A stretch of DNA of 64,000 bases from Bacilli bacterium (GTDB lineage Bacteria > Bacillota_I > Bacilli_A > RF39 > UBA660), in the NCBI GenBank assembly GCA_016283935.1, contig JAEENX010000013.1, forward strand, positions 161,759 to 225,758, written 5' to 3'. The translations under genes were made by a program, and so were the position numbers. The notes below the pieces were generated by a model. That model was not told the origin of the DNA and did no database searches. It saw nothing but the letters and a program-made list of their open reading frames with translations. Below are positions 16,154 to 25,489 of this stretch, piece by piece (the stretch's first letter is position 1; each line of letters starts with the position of its first letter).

Positions 16154-19100
16154 TTAAAGTTTTTTAAATTTATCTTTTTTTATAGAATATAAATACATAT
16201 TGCATGGTTTATTATATGTTGATTCTATATATTCTTTATAACCTGATAATTGATTAACATATTCTTCTGAATCTATATTTGATAATTTGTAATCAATAAT
16301 ATCAAAGTGATCATCATATTCAACAAGTAAATCTATGAAACCATGGAATATTGATCCATCTTTATTAAATAATATTTCATGTTCTTTATAAGTAATAGCA
16401 CTACTTATATTTTTAACTTCATCATGATTCAAGAAATTTCTAATTTTATTCTTATATTCATCACTTATATTTATTTCATCTAAATTATTATTTTGGAAAT
16501 CATATACTTCAAAGCAGTAATGCATCATAGTACCAAAATCTAATAATTCTTTAAATGATTTATCCATTATTTTAGTTAATGCTTTACTAAAGTGTTTATT
16601 TTCTAATAATCTATAATCTATATCTAGCTTCTTAGTTGATATAACTTTAAAAGTATCTTTTATTAGACTATTATAATTAGCATTAGAATATAAATTATAA
16701 TCTTTACTTAGATTTATATCATCTAAGTTAATATCATTAGTATATGTCATTAATGAATTTTTCATTATTGATAATATATCTGTATACGATCTACATTTTA
16801 ATAAATCTAAACTACTTATATTATTAATTGATTCTAATTTATTATTCCATGAATTTATTAATATAAATTGTTCTCTTGCTCTTGTAATGGCTACATATAA
16901 CAATCTGATTTTTTCTGAAATAGTTTCTTTTAGATTGTTGAAATCATATATCTTTTTAACAAAAGTATTATCAATTATTTTGTCTTCATTATATGGAAGT
17001 ATAATTCCATATTTCTCACTTAATGGATATCTTGTTTCTTTTCTACTTATAAAACCACTATTTAGATATGGTAAATAAACAAATGGGAATTCTAGACCTT
17101 TAGATTTATGAATTGTCATAATTTTAACTGAATTTTTTGCTATTCCATTACCGCCCATTTTTAAATCATCATCTGAATTAAGTATTCTATCAAAGTATTC
17201 ATTTAGTGAATAAATATCTAATCCAAATTTATTTAATGAATCAGCATTGTTAATAAAATATTCTAGTTTTGATGATCTATCTTTGATATCACCAACAAGT
17301 ATTAGTTTATTAAACATATCAAATTCATCAATTAACTTAATTAATATTTCTTTATTAGATAATCCATCAATAGATAATGAAATATTTTCAAGTTTCTTAT
17401 ATAATTCAGTTTCTTTAAATGATTCATTATGATAAATATCGAATATATCATTATCATTTGTTCTAAATATATATGATCTAAGAATAGACATGAATGAGTG
17501 TCTAAATGTAGCATCTAATTTATTATTTTTAATACTAATTAATAAAGTAATTAAATTTTTAAGAATAAATACTTCATCATCTTCTTTAATAGATAATTCT
17601 TTAAATATAGTAGATGGTATGTTTTTATATTCTAATATCTTTTTTATTAAATCAAAGTTAGTAGATTTATCAATTAATATACAAAAATCAGAGAATTCTA
17701 ATTCTTTTCTATTTCCATCTCCATCTACAATGAACATATTAGATTTCATTTTCTTTTCTATATCATCTGCAATAATAAATGCTTCAATTTCTTGTCTAGT
17801 AAATTCTTTACTAGTTGGAATTTCATAATTTAATACTTTTAAATTATAATTAAAATCATCAACTTTATAATTGTTATATGGTTCAAATTTAGCTTCCATT
17901 TGATGATCTTTTTTATAATCAGCACCACCTATATCATCAAACATAATAGAAGAGAAGATATCATTGATATTTTTTATAACTTCATTTCTAGATCTAAAGT
18001 TCTTTGTCATATCAATTTTTATGCCATCTTTACCTGTAGCATATCTATCGTATTTGTCTTTAAAGATATATGGATTTGCATGTCTAAATCTATAAATAGA
18101 TTGTTTGACATCTCCAACCATATAAACATTATTATTTGAAATATAACTAATGAATTCTTCTTGAATATCATTTGTATCTTGATATTCATCAATCATTATT
18201 TCGTTAGTGTTATATTTTATTTCATTCCTTACATCTTCATGATCTCTTACTAATTCAATTGCTTTTAATGCTATATCTTGGAATTCATAACTATTATGTT
18301 CTTCTTTAAATGTCATTATTTCTTTATCTAATCTAGTAAGTATTTTAATTAAAAATTGAACATTATTTTTTGTGTAGTTATATTGTTTAATTAAATCATC
18401 ATCAGATAAAGAGGCTAGGTCTTTTATTTCTCCTTCTGAGTCTCTTATGAATTCTTTTAAACTCTTTAAATCTTCTTCATCATATACTTGTTTATTTTTT
18501 GAGTTTTGCGGTTTTCTCTTATTTATTATTTCGATAATCTCTTCTGGATACGTTGCAGAAGAGATAGCTTCTTTTCTTTCTTCCATTTGAGCTATAGCAT
18601 CATCATCAATCATATGATCAATTAATTTATCATATAATGGAATCAAGTTATAAGCTTTATATAAAATTAAATCTTTATATTCTTGAAGCATATCTTTTAT
18701 ATGTTCTTCATTAAAATATTTATCTATATATGTATCTAAGAATTCTTTTTTATTTTTTAAATTAACTAATGTTCCATACATATCAACTATAGAATATATA
18801 AAACCTTCATCATCTTTATAACAATAATCATTTATGAAGTTTTTAAATTCATCTGTAGGATTTTCATAATATTCATTAAATATGTTAGTAGCTATTTTAG
18901 TTAATTCAGTATTAACTATATTTTCATCGATTATAGTAAAATGTTTATCTATGTTTAATAAATAGTTATATTTTTTTACTAAACTTTGTGCAAATGAATC
19001 GAATGTTGTTATATATGCTGATTCAACATAATCTAATTGATCTTTTGCTTCAGGTGTATTTAATATTACTTTTCTAATTCTGTCCTTCATTTCTTGAGCT

Positions 19101-19276
19101 GCAGCATTAGTAAATGTAAGAATTATTAATTTGTCTACAGTTGTTTCGTTTATTACTTTTCTTTGTACTCTAGATTTTAATACGAAAGTTTTACCTGAAC
19201 CAGCACCAGCTGAAACTATAACATTTGAACCAGTTGCTTCAATAGCTTTCTTTTGTTCTTCAGTTGGACTACTCAT
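16154..19276 (-). CDS. addA: ATP-dependent helicase/nuclease subunit A
   Basis: Helicase-nuclease subunit of AddAB, which processes double-strand ends for RecA-dependent repair. Starts MSSPTEEQKKAIEATGSN at 19276 (1040 aa), with GAAGGTGATACTG as RBS; the track's start 11 codons upstream has none. Walker [14 protein letters not shown], motif II MIDEYQDTND, VGDVKQSIYRFR, and motif V MTIHKSKGLEFPFVYLP. The C-terminal RecB-like nuclease has HGFIDLLVEYDDHFDIIDYK (D...DYK). Length is slightly below the usual 1200. It overlaps the end of addB by 8 bp. Confidence 0.96.
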   Translation of the reverse strand: MSSPTEEQKKAIEATGSNVIVSAGAGSGKTFVLKSRVQRKVINETTVDKLIILTFTNAAAQEMKDRIRKVILNTPEAKDQLDYVESAYITTFDSFAQSLVKKYNYLLNIDKHFTIIDENIVNTELTKIATNIFNEYYENPTDEFKNFINDYCYKDDEGFIYSIVDMYGTLVNLKNKKEFLDTYIDKYFNEEHIKDMLQEYKDLILYKAYNLIPLYDKLIDHMIDDDAIAQMEERKEAISSATYPEEIIEIINKRKPQNSKNKQVYDEEDLKSLKEFIRDSEGEIKDLASLSDDDLIKQYNYTKNNVQFLIKILTRLDKEIMTFKEEHNSYEFQDIALKAIELVRDHEDVRNEIKYNTNEIMIDEYQDTNDIQEEFISYISNNNVYMVGDVKQSIYRFRHANPYIFKDKYDRYATGKDGIKIDMTKNFRSRNEVIKNINDIFSSIMFDDIGGADYKKDHQMEAKFEPYNNYKVDDFNYNLKVLNYEIPTSKEFTRQEIEAFIIADDIEKKMKSNMFIVDGDGNRKELEFSDFCILIDKSTNFDLIKKILEYKNIPSTIFKELSIKEDDEVFILKNLITLLISIKNNKLDATFRHSFMSILRSYIFRTNDNDIFDIYHNESFKETELYKKLENISLSIDGLSNKEILIKLIDEFDMFNKLILVGDIKDRSSKLEYFINNADSLNKFGLDIYSLNEYFDRILNSDDDLKMGGNGIAKNSVKIMTIHKSKGLEFPFVYLPYLNSGFISRKETRYPLSEKYGIILPYNEDKIIDNTFVKKIYDFNNLKETISEKIRLLYVAITRAREQFILINSWNNKLESINNISSLDLLKCRSYTDILSIMKNSLMTYTNDINLDDINLSKDYNLYSNANYNSLIKDTFKVISTKKLDIDYRLLENKHFSKALTKIMDKSFKELLDFGTMMHYCFEVYDFQNNNLDEINISDEYKNKIRNFLNHDEVKNISSAITYKEHEILFNKDGSIFHGFIDLLVEYDDHFDIIDYKLSNIDSEEYVNQLSGYKEYIESTYNKPCNMYLYSIKKDKFKKL

Positions 19277-21689
19277 CAGTATCACCTTCTTCTGTATTAT
19301 TATCAACAATAGTTACATTTCTTATATCTGAGTCTTTTCTAAAACAAATATCTCTATATTTACAATAATCACATCCATTATGATATCTATCTTTAAATGG
19401 ATTGATTTTAAAGTTTCCATCGCTTGTATTATTTATACATTCAGTTATAAGATTTTCTATTACTTTATATAATTCATCTTCTTCTTCATATGAAATCATT
19501 CTTCCTGGATATCTCCATTCACCATCGTTTTTCTTAGATAATCCAGATATAATTTCTGATTTATCATAGCTATCATCAAATTCTCTTAACTTAGATTCAT
19601 CATCTAATGATAAACCGTCTAATTTTAAATCACCAGATTTAATTTCTTCATATGTTTTATTTTTATTTGTTTTGTTTCTATATACTAATCCTTTTAATAT
19701 ATGTTGTAGGTACATACCAACTATATTTGTGTTTGAATTATCATTCTTTAATAGATATAAATATATTGGTAATTGGATATCTATACCATATTCAAAATAT
19801 TTTCTATTAATTGTTGCTGATGTTCCTGTTTTATAATCAATAATAATTACATCGTTGTTAATAAATATACACTTATCAACAACGCCTTTTATAATTGATT
19901 TAATATTAGTATTTAATCCTAATTCATCTGTACTTTTTTCAATATATTTTTCATGCCATTCATCTTTAATATCATGTTCTGAATGCTTATATTGTTCTCT
20001 TATTGTATTAATTATAAAATGTAATTCATCTTTTACTTTATCAACATAGAATTCTTCTTTTTTAGTATATGGTAAATTCTTTTTATTTTCGTTTATATAT
20101 TGATAATATACATCATCAATATCTTTTGTTTCATCAGTTATACATTCTTCCATTACTTTATGGAATGCACTTCCTATAAAAGTACTAAATGTAGTTTCAA
20201 ATTCTTCTAATCTATAGAAATAATCTAAGTAAAATCTAAATGGACATTTATAATATGTAGATATAGTAGAGTAGGAATAACCTTTAGCAGATAATTTTTC
20301 TTTTACTTTATCTTGGTTTAATTTATCAAATGCATTTGAATATTCTTTATATGGTATATCATATGATTTATGTAATATTGATAATTCTTCAGAAGTCTCA
20401 TTAAATTTAATTAAACCATCTAATTTATCACCAAATAATAATTTATTTAAATCATCACAGAAGTTTGAATATTTTATAGTTTCTTCTTTTAAGACAATAT
20501 TTTCACCATCTATTAATGTTGATGGTAAGTATGTACTAGATATACTTACATCTTTTAATGTAATACATAAATTCTTTATATTTTTTACTGCAATAGAATA
20601 TCTTAATTTAGATGATGTATTTTTATCTAATGTAGTTTCCATCAATGATGGTTTAATAGCATCTTCAATATATTCTTCATCTCTATAAGATTTAGGAATA
20701 CTTTTTTGATTAAATCCTAATAAGAATACATATTCATCATCAAAGAAAATATTATCAAGAATATCAGTTGTAACAATTTCATTTTCAAAATGATCATTTG
20801 AAATTGATATTGTCTTTAATTCTGCAGCAATTAAATCTTTAATTTCTATATAAGAATCAGTCCAATAGTAAGTATTAATTAGATTAGATAATTTATTATA
20901 TATTTTTGAATTATATGTATTATTATCAGTATCATATTTAATTCTAATCTTATATAATAGTTTATCCATATTATCAGATAAATTATCTAAGAAATATTTT
21001 CCAATTGTTGTATCACTTAGTTTCATATCTCCTTTAAGATAAACTGGTATTTTATATAATCCAAATATTTTCTTAATACTAAAATAATATTCTTGATTAT
21101 AGTTAGCCAAATATATTTTATTTAAAGAGATTCCTTGATTGATTAGTTCAGATATTTTTTCAGCAACATATATAACTTCATCTTCAAGAGTAGGTAATTT
21201 AATTGCTTCATGTTTATAAGAATTGAACTCAGGATTTAATGAAATAACATCTATATGTTTTGAAACTAATTCTAATAAATAATCTTGTAGTTTATTTATT
21301 GAAGTAAAACCATATATATACATTTTTGATTTTGATTTTAATAGATTAATAAATAATGGATCTTCTATTAATAACTCATTTACTTTTAAATCATTTTTTA
21401 TATTTAATATTTTATTCAATTTATTTCCTTTATAAGATTCTTCATTTAAATAATATGTATTATTTATAAAATCTTTAGCTGTTTCATATGATACAGATTC
21501 TGATTTCATTACATGATAAATTGCGTCACTTTTATAATCATATAAAAGACCAACTTTTAAATCTCTAAAAGTCATTAATTTTATATTAATTAATAACTTA
21601 TTATCATTAATATATTTTAGTATTTTATTCTTTATATTATTAGGTACTAAAAGAATTGAATTATTGTCTAAAGTCTTAAGAAAATCCAT
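19269..21689 (-). CDS. addB: AddB-like helicase/nuclease subunit, shortened
   Basis: 806 residues against about 1160 in B. subtilis. The C-terminal PD-(D/E)XK nuclease is clear: VVDKCIFINNDVIIIDYKTGT. The four iron-sulphur Cys are placed around it: KCPFRFYLDYF and NGCDYCKYRDICF. The N-terminal helicase-like part lacks the Walker A present in B. subtilis AddB; the start is MDFLKTLDNNSILLVPNN, so it is a catalytically inactive helicase scaffold. It is encoded directly upstream of, and overlapping, addA, as expected for the complex. The start is fixed by TATAAT-N6-AGGTGA-ATG. Confidence 0.92.
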   Translation of the reverse strand: MDFLKTLDNNSILLVPNNIKNKILKYINDNKLLINIKLMTFRDLKVGLLYDYKSDAIYHVMKSESVSYETAKDFINNTYYLNEESYKGNKLNKILNIKNDLKVNELLIEDPLFINLLKSKSKMYIYGFTSINKLQDYLLELVSKHIDVISLNPEFNSYKHEAIKLPTLEDEVIYVAEKISELINQGISLNKIYLANYNQEYYFSIKKIFGLYKIPVYLKGDMKLSDTTIGKYFLDNLSDNMDKLLYKIRIKYDTDNNTYNSKIYNKLSNLINTYYWTDSYIEIKDLIAAELKTISISNDHFENEIVTTDILDNIFFDDEYVFLLGFNQKSIPKSYRDEEYIEDAIKPSLMETTLDKNTSSKLRYSIAVKNIKNLCITLKDVSISSTYLPSTLIDGENIVLKEETIKYSNFCDDLNKLLFGDKLDGLIKFNETSEELSILHKSYDIPYKEYSNAFDKLNQDKVKEKLSAKGYSYSTISTYYKCPFRFYLDYFYRLEEFETTFSTFIGSAFHKVMEECITDETKDIDDVYYQYINENKKNLPYTKKEEFYVDKVKDELHFIINTIREQYKHSEHDIKDEWHEKYIEKSTDELGLNTNIKSIIKGVVDKCIFINNDVIIIDYKTGTSATINRKYFEYGIDIQLPIYLYLLKNDNSNTNIVGMYLQHILKGLVYRNKTNKNKTYEEIKSGDLKLDGLSLDDESKLREFDDSYDKSEIISGLSKKNDGEWRYPGRMISYEEEDELYKVIENLITECINNTSDGNFKINPFKDRYHNGCDYCKYRDICFRKDSDIRNVTIVDNNTEEGDTDE

Positions 21690-21695
21690 ATAAAA

Positions 21696-21713
21696 TCACC
21701 TATATATATTATA
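21696..21713 (-). promoter_or_regulatory. TATAAT-N6-AGGTGA start signal of addB
   Basis: Minus strand TATAAT (21713-21708), six bases, AGGTGA (21701-21696), ATG at 21689. Confidence 0.6.
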
Positions 21714-21716
21714 CAA

Positions 21717-21746
21717 TAAAAAAAGGAACATTACGCTCCTTTTTCG
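21717..21746 (-). terminator. Rho-independent terminator of the rhodanese operon
   Basis: Minus strand AAAAAGGAGC-gtaat-GTTCCTTTTTTT; the left arm lies in the last codons of the rhodanese gene. Confidence 0.8.
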
Positions 21747-22093
21747 AATTTAGTTATTGATTCATATGCTCCAAGATTATATGATTTATATCCATTTTCA
21801 ATAAGTATATTATATGCTGTAGTACTTCTTTTTCCTGATCTACAATATACAATTATTGTTTTATTTTTATCTAGTTCATTTAATCTTGATTGAATTTCAT
21901 CAACAGGTATATTAATTGAATCTTTAACATGACCTGTTTCATATTCCTCTTTAGTTCTTACATCAACAATTGTGTAATTATTTTCTTCAACGATTCTATC
22001 TAATTCAGATATTTGTTTTTGACAACCTGACATAAGCATCATAATGTTTACTAAAGCAATTGCAGTTAATATTATAATTGGTAATTTTTTCAT
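21731..22093 (-). CDS. Rhodanese-domain lipoprotein
   Basis: 120 residues from the ATG at 22093; the track's longer frame overlaps the VanY gene and is rejected. The signal peptide ends with a lipobox (MLMSGC), so Lgt (encoded at 49.8 kb) would lipidate it. The rhodanese domain reads IVDVRTKEEYETGHVKDSINIP and has the active-site loop VYCRSGKRST with the catalytic Cys. It may move sulfane sulfur or act in extracellular thiol chemistry. It starts one base after the vanY stop with only a weak RBS, so translational coupling is likely. Confidence 0.9.
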   Translation of the reverse strand: MKKLPIIILTAIALVNIMMLMSGCQKQISELDRIVEENNYTIVDVRTKEEYETGHVKDSINIPVDEIQSRLNELDKNKTIIVYCRSGKRSTTAYNILIENGYKSYNLGAYESITKFEKGA

Positions 22094-22094
22094 A

Positions 22095-23039
22095 TTATGC
22101 TTTATTTGCGCCATATTCTGATGTGAATCCAAAATATGTTTCCATAGATATCCAGTCGCCATTATTATATAACTTTTCAGCTAGTTCAGTTCCTACATAT
22201 CTGAAATGCCATGATTCATACATATATCCTGTTTCATTCTCTTTTCCTTTAACATATCTTAATATAAATCCATATTTATAAGCATTTTCAGATAACCATT
22301 TAGCTTCATCAGTATTATCGAATCCATTTGTAATACATGGTTTGTTAGTAGCACATACATCGAATGCTAATCCAGTTTGATGTTCTGAATAACCAGGTCT
22401 TGCAGAGTATCTATCAGCAGCAGCTTTTCCATCTCTATTAACATAGTTGTTATAGATTGATTTTTGAGTATTATATGATCTGAATCCTGATTGAGCCCAC
22501 ATATTATATCCTTTTTCTGATTTAGCAGCAGCAAACATTTTATCAGCAGCAGCCTTAACAGTTGCATTTAAACTTCCTGGATTATAAGTTTCTGGTAAAT
22601 CATATGTTTTGTTAGCTACTAAATAACCATCTATATAATAGATACCATCTACATTTTTTATTTCATATCCTTTTGAAGTTTTACCAATTACTTCTCCACC
22701 AGTTGGAGTAAGAATTTTATCATAGTTATATGAACTTGCTTTAGTAGTTTTCTTTGTTGTAGTTGTTTCAGTTACTTTAGTAGTATTTTCTTTTGTAGTA
22801 GTTACTTCAGTAGTAGTAGTTTTATTATCTTTTTTATCATCTTTATTTAAAGTGTTTTCATATACTAATTTAAAAGCAAATCCTAAAAACAATAGTATAA
22901 AAAACATTAAGAAAGATATAGCTAATGCTCTTACATATTGTTTTTTCTTTTTGGTTTTATATGTAACAAATCTTATTAAATATAAGATTGGTATAATTGC
23001 TGATATAGCAATATAAATAAGTGTAATTTTATCAAACAT
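22095..23039 (-). CDS. VanY-family D-alanyl-D-alanine carboxypeptidase, membrane-anchored
   Basis: Zinc metallopeptidase that trims D-Ala from peptidoglycan stem peptides. 314 residues: two N-terminal membrane helices (about 5-25 and 40-60), a Thr-rich linker (TTTTEVTTTKENTTKVTETTTTK type) crossing the wall, then the catalytic domain. Motifs are QSGFRSYNTQ, RPGYSEHQTGLAFDV (zinc His and Asp) and YESWHFRYVG (catalytic Glu and zinc His). The cell clearly makes D-Ala-containing peptidoglycan. RBS AAGGTGAAATAAT. Operon order: K/N-rich protein, sirtuin, this gene, rhodanese. Confidence 0.94.
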   Translation of the reverse strand: MFDKITLIYIAISAIIPILYLIRFVTYKTKKKKQYVRALAISFLMFFILLFLGFAFKLVYENTLNKDDKKDNKTTTTEVTTTKENTTKVTETTTTKKTTKASSYNYDKILTPTGGEVIGKTSKGYEIKNVDGIYYIDGYLVANKTYDLPETYNPGSLNATVKAAADKMFAAAKSEKGYNMWAQSGFRSYNTQKSIYNNYVNRDGKAAADRYSARPGYSEHQTGLAFDVCATNKPCITNGFDNTDEAKWLSENAYKYGFILRYVKGKENETGYMYESWHFRYVGTELAEKLYNNGDWISMETYFGFTSEYGANKA

Positions 23040-23040
23040 A

Positions 23041-23766
23041 TTATTTCACCTTAATTTCTTTAAATACTTTACCAATTGGTTCTCTTATAACTAATGTAGC
23101 TAATTCATCGTATGATGTCGCATCCTTATTAATTATTATTAAATTTTTACCGTTGAAAAATCTGATTAATCCAGCTGCTGGATATACATTAAGAGAAGTA
23201 CCACCAATTATTAATGTATCGGCTTCTAGTATATTAGCTATAGCTAAATTCATATCTTGATCATTTAAAGCTTCTTCATATAAGACAACATTTGGTTTTA
23301 TAATTCCTCCACATTCGCATTTTGGAATATCATTTTTATATCTTAATACATAATCTATATCATATTGTTTATTACAATCAATACAATGATTTTTATATAC
23401 TGTTCCATGTAATGTTATTACATTTTTAGAACCGGCCATTTCGTGTAATCCATCAATATTTTGTGTAATTATACATTTTAACTTGCCTGCATCTTCTAAT
23501 TCTTTTAGTTTTAAATGGCAATCGTTTGGTTTAACATCTAGGTTTATCATTTTATCAAAATAGAATTTATAAAATTCTTTTGTGTTATTAAAAAAGAATC
23601 TACTTGAAAGTATTTCTTCAGGAGGATAATCATATTTTTGATTATATAGACCATCTTGTGATCTGAAATCTGGAATACCACTTTCTGTTGATACGCCAGC
23701 ACCACCGAAAAATACTATGCCAGTAGATTCATTTATGATTTTTTGTAATTCTTTTATTTTATCCAT
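23041..23766 (-). CDS. cobB: Sir2-family NAD-dependent protein deacylase
   Basis: 241 residues. The NAD-binding motif is GGAGVSTESGIPDFRSQDGLY; ITQNIDGLHEMAG and LHGT contain the catalytic Asn/Asp and His. The zinc module is HCIDC...CEC, followed by GGIIKPNVVLYEE. GGTSLNVYPAAGL binds the ribose. Deacylates lysines in proteins, consuming NAD. Its ATG shares one base with the TAA of the preceding gene (TAATG), so translation is coupled. Confidence 0.95.
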   Translation of the reverse strand: MDKIKELQKIINESTGIVFFGGAGVSTESGIPDFRSQDGLYNQKYDYPPEEILSSRFFFNNTKEFYKFYFDKMINLDVKPNDCHLKLKELEDAGKLKCIITQNIDGLHEMAGSKNVITLHGTVYKNHCIDCNKQYDIDYVLRYKNDIPKCECGGIIKPNVVLYEEALNDQDMNLAIANILEADTLIIGGTSLNVYPAAGLIRFFNGKNLIIINKDATSYDELATLVIREPIGKVFKEIKVK

Positions 23767-24578
23767 TATTTTTTTCTGATTGAATTAACAATGATAACTA
23801 TAATACCAACTAATTCAACAACTAATGCACCAATTACTAAATAATTTGTAATTGTATAAGATAAATCTAGTGAACCAGTTAAATATGTAGTTAATACTAA
23901 TATTAATAATCCAATTATAACAATTAAAATACCTAGATCTGTTAATTTTTCTTTTTTCTCGTTTATAGAAGCAATTTTCTTTTCTTTTTTAATTTCTTCT
24001 TTAATTTCATTTAATTCTTCAGTTACTTCTTTTTCTTCTTTAACAGCATCAGCAATTTGATCTCTTTCTTCTTTTGTATCAACAGCTTCAGGAGCAACTT
24101 CTTTAGGATTAAAATCTTTTTCGTTTATATGTTCTAATACTTTTTCTACTTCAGTTTTAGTTTCTACTTTTTTAGCTTTTGGAGCTTTTTTGATTTCAAC
24201 TTTAACTTCTTCTTTAACTTCTTCTTTTTTAGGTTCAACAACTTTAGGTGCTACTTTTGGAGTAGCAGTCTTTTTAACTTGTTGTTTTTTCTTTTGTTGA
24301 TTGTTAACTTTTTTCTTATTGCCATTTTGATTATTAGTCTTTTTGATTGGCATTTCTAAAGTGTTTTCTAATTTTTTATTAGCATTTACTTTATTAGCAT
24401 TATTTGCTTTTTTAGGAGCATTATTTACTTTCTTTTTTGTATTGTTTGTATTAGTTTTTTTCTTTGTTGCTCCATTTGAAGTTTTGTTAGTATTGTTTGC
24501 TTTTTTAGGAGCATTATTTACTTTCTTTTTTGAAGTATTAGTACTAGTTTTTTTCTTGTTTTCAGATTCGTTTGCCAT
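23766..24578 (-). CDS. Lys/Asn-rich low-complexity protein with C-terminal membrane anchor
   Basis: 270 residues. The first 110 residues are a low-complexity Lys/Asn/Thr run in which a block of about 13 residues (KKKVNNAPKKANN) occurs twice. An acidic coiled-coil-like stretch follows (about 140-215, KEEKEVTEELNEIKEEIKKEKK). Two membrane helices end the protein (LGILIVIIGLLILVLTTYL and YLVIGALVVELVGIIVIIV). The basic part would lie in the cytoplasm and could bind nucleic acid or acidic partners; this is inferred from charge only. First gene of the operon with sirtuin, VanY and rhodanese. Confidence 0.75.
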   Translation of the reverse strand: MANESENKKKTSTNTSKKKVNNAPKKANNTNKTSNGATKKKTNTNNTKKKVNNAPKKANNANKVNANKKLENTLEMPIKKTNNQNGNKKKVNNQQKKKQQVKKTATPKVAPKVVEPKKEEVKEEVKVEIKKAPKAKKVETKTEVEKVLEHINEKDFNPKEVAPEAVDTKEERDQIADAVKEEKEVTEELNEIKEEIKKEKKIASINEKKEKLTDLGILIVIIGLLILVLTTYLTGSLDLSYTITNYLVIGALVVELVGIIVIIVNSIRKK

Positions 24579-24670
24579 TCTGATTCACCTCTAAATTATT
24601 ATATAATATAACAACAGTAAAAAACAAGACGAAAGGGGTTAGTTTTATTTACTTTTACTATTTCTTTTTT

Positions 24671-24690
24671 TATAATAAAACTGCAGGTGA
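24671..24690 (+). promoter_or_regulatory. TATAAT-N8-AGGTGA start signal of the 24695 gene
   Basis: TATAAT (24671-24676), eight bases, AGGTGA (24685-24690), ATG at 24695. Confidence 0.5.
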
Positions 24691-24694
24691 AAAT

Positions 24695-25345
24695 ATGAAA
24701 AAAAGTGATAAGTTAGATATTATATACGAAGATAAAAATATATTAGTTGTAAATAAACCAGCTCATATGTTATGTGTTCAAACTGATAAGGGTGTATCTG
24801 TTACTTTATATAATAAGGTATATGAATATTTACATAAGAAAAATCAAAAAGTATTTATAGTTCATAGATTAGATAAAGATACTTCTGGATTAGTTTTATT
24901 TGCTAAGAATGAAGACTTAAAAAACAAGTTACAAGATAATTGGAATGATATAGTAAAAGTTAGAGAATACTATACAGTTGTAGAAGGTTCTGTTAAAGAA
25001 GATAAAGGAACTATTAAGCAATATTTAAAAGAAAATAAACAATTAAAGACATATGTATCCAAAGATGGTAAGTTAGCAATTACTCATTTTGAAGTTATGA
25101 AAAGAAGTAAGAATTATACTATATTAAAAATATTAATTGATACTGGTAGAAAGAATCAAATAAGAGTAGCTATGGAATCTATTGGACATCCAATATTTGG
25201 AGATACTAAATACGGAAGTACTAAAAATCCACTTAGAAGAATGTGCTTACATGCATCAAGATTAGTACTTATTAATCCGATTACACATAAAGAAATGGAA
25301 TTTGTATCAAAAATTCCTAAAGAATTTGATATATTTGCATCTTAA
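24695..25345 (+). CDS. RluA-family pseudouridine synthase
   Basis: 216 residues. Isomerises uridine to pseudouridine in rRNA or tRNA. The catalytic motif FIVHRLDKDTSGLVLFAKN contains the active-site Asp of HRLD; GRKNQIRVAMESIGHPIFGDTKYG is motif III and the conserved loop. There is no N-terminal S4 domain, so it is the short RluA type. The uridine target cannot be read from sequence. Its stop lies in a terminator hairpin. Confidence 0.93.
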   Translation: MKKSDKLDIIYEDKNILVVNKPAHMLCVQTDKGVSVTLYNKVYEYLHKKNQKVFIVHRLDKDTSGLVLFAKNEDLKNKLQDNWNDIVKVREYYTVVEGSVKEDKGTIKQYLKENKQLKTYVSKDGKLAITHFEVMKRSKNYTILKILIDTGRKNQIRVAMESIGHPIFGDTKYGSTKNPLRRMCLHASRLVLINPITHKEMEFVSKIPKEFDIFAS

Positions 25346-25360
25346 AAGATGCATTTTTTT
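25336..25360 (+). terminator. Rho-independent terminator
   Basis: TGCATC-ttaaaa-GATGCA followed by TTTTTTT, overlapping the pseudouridine synthase stop. Confidence 0.85.
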
Positions 25361-25414
25361 ATGTAATAGTGTATAATTTTAATGGTTAAAAAACTGAAGG
25401 GAGTGATATTTTAA

Positions 25415-25489
25415 ATGGACACGGATTATTACAGTAACAAAAATATTAAAATATTATTCTCGGAGGTTTTATATGGAAGAAAGAATTAG
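25415..25489 (+). CDS. Candidate leader peptide ORF upstream of and overlapping mgtE
   Basis: 24 codons (MDTDYYSNKNIKILFSEVLY...) with its own Shine-Dalgarno (AAGGGAGTGA) 10 bases before the ATG. It ends in TAG 17 bases inside mgtE. The mgtE RBS (CGGAGG) is inside this ORF, so ribosomes on the leader would pass over it. Leader ORFs controlling Mg transporters are known for enterobacterial mgtA (mgtL). Homology is not claimed; only the arrangement is similar. Confidence 0.45.
   Translation: MDTDYYSNKNIKILFSEVLYGRKN

Noticed and set aside
17490-18139. Plus-strand ORFs within addA
   Set aside because: Shadows of the minus-strand gene, without RBS or recognisable domains.
24343-24594. Plus-strand ORF rich in Phe/Leu/Val
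   Set aside because: Antisense shadow of the Lys/Asn-rich gene; no RBS.
25346-25472. M-box riboswitch upstream of mgtE
   Set aside because: The gap between the expected start and mgtE is about 90 nt and shows no M-box helices; a leader ORF explains it better.
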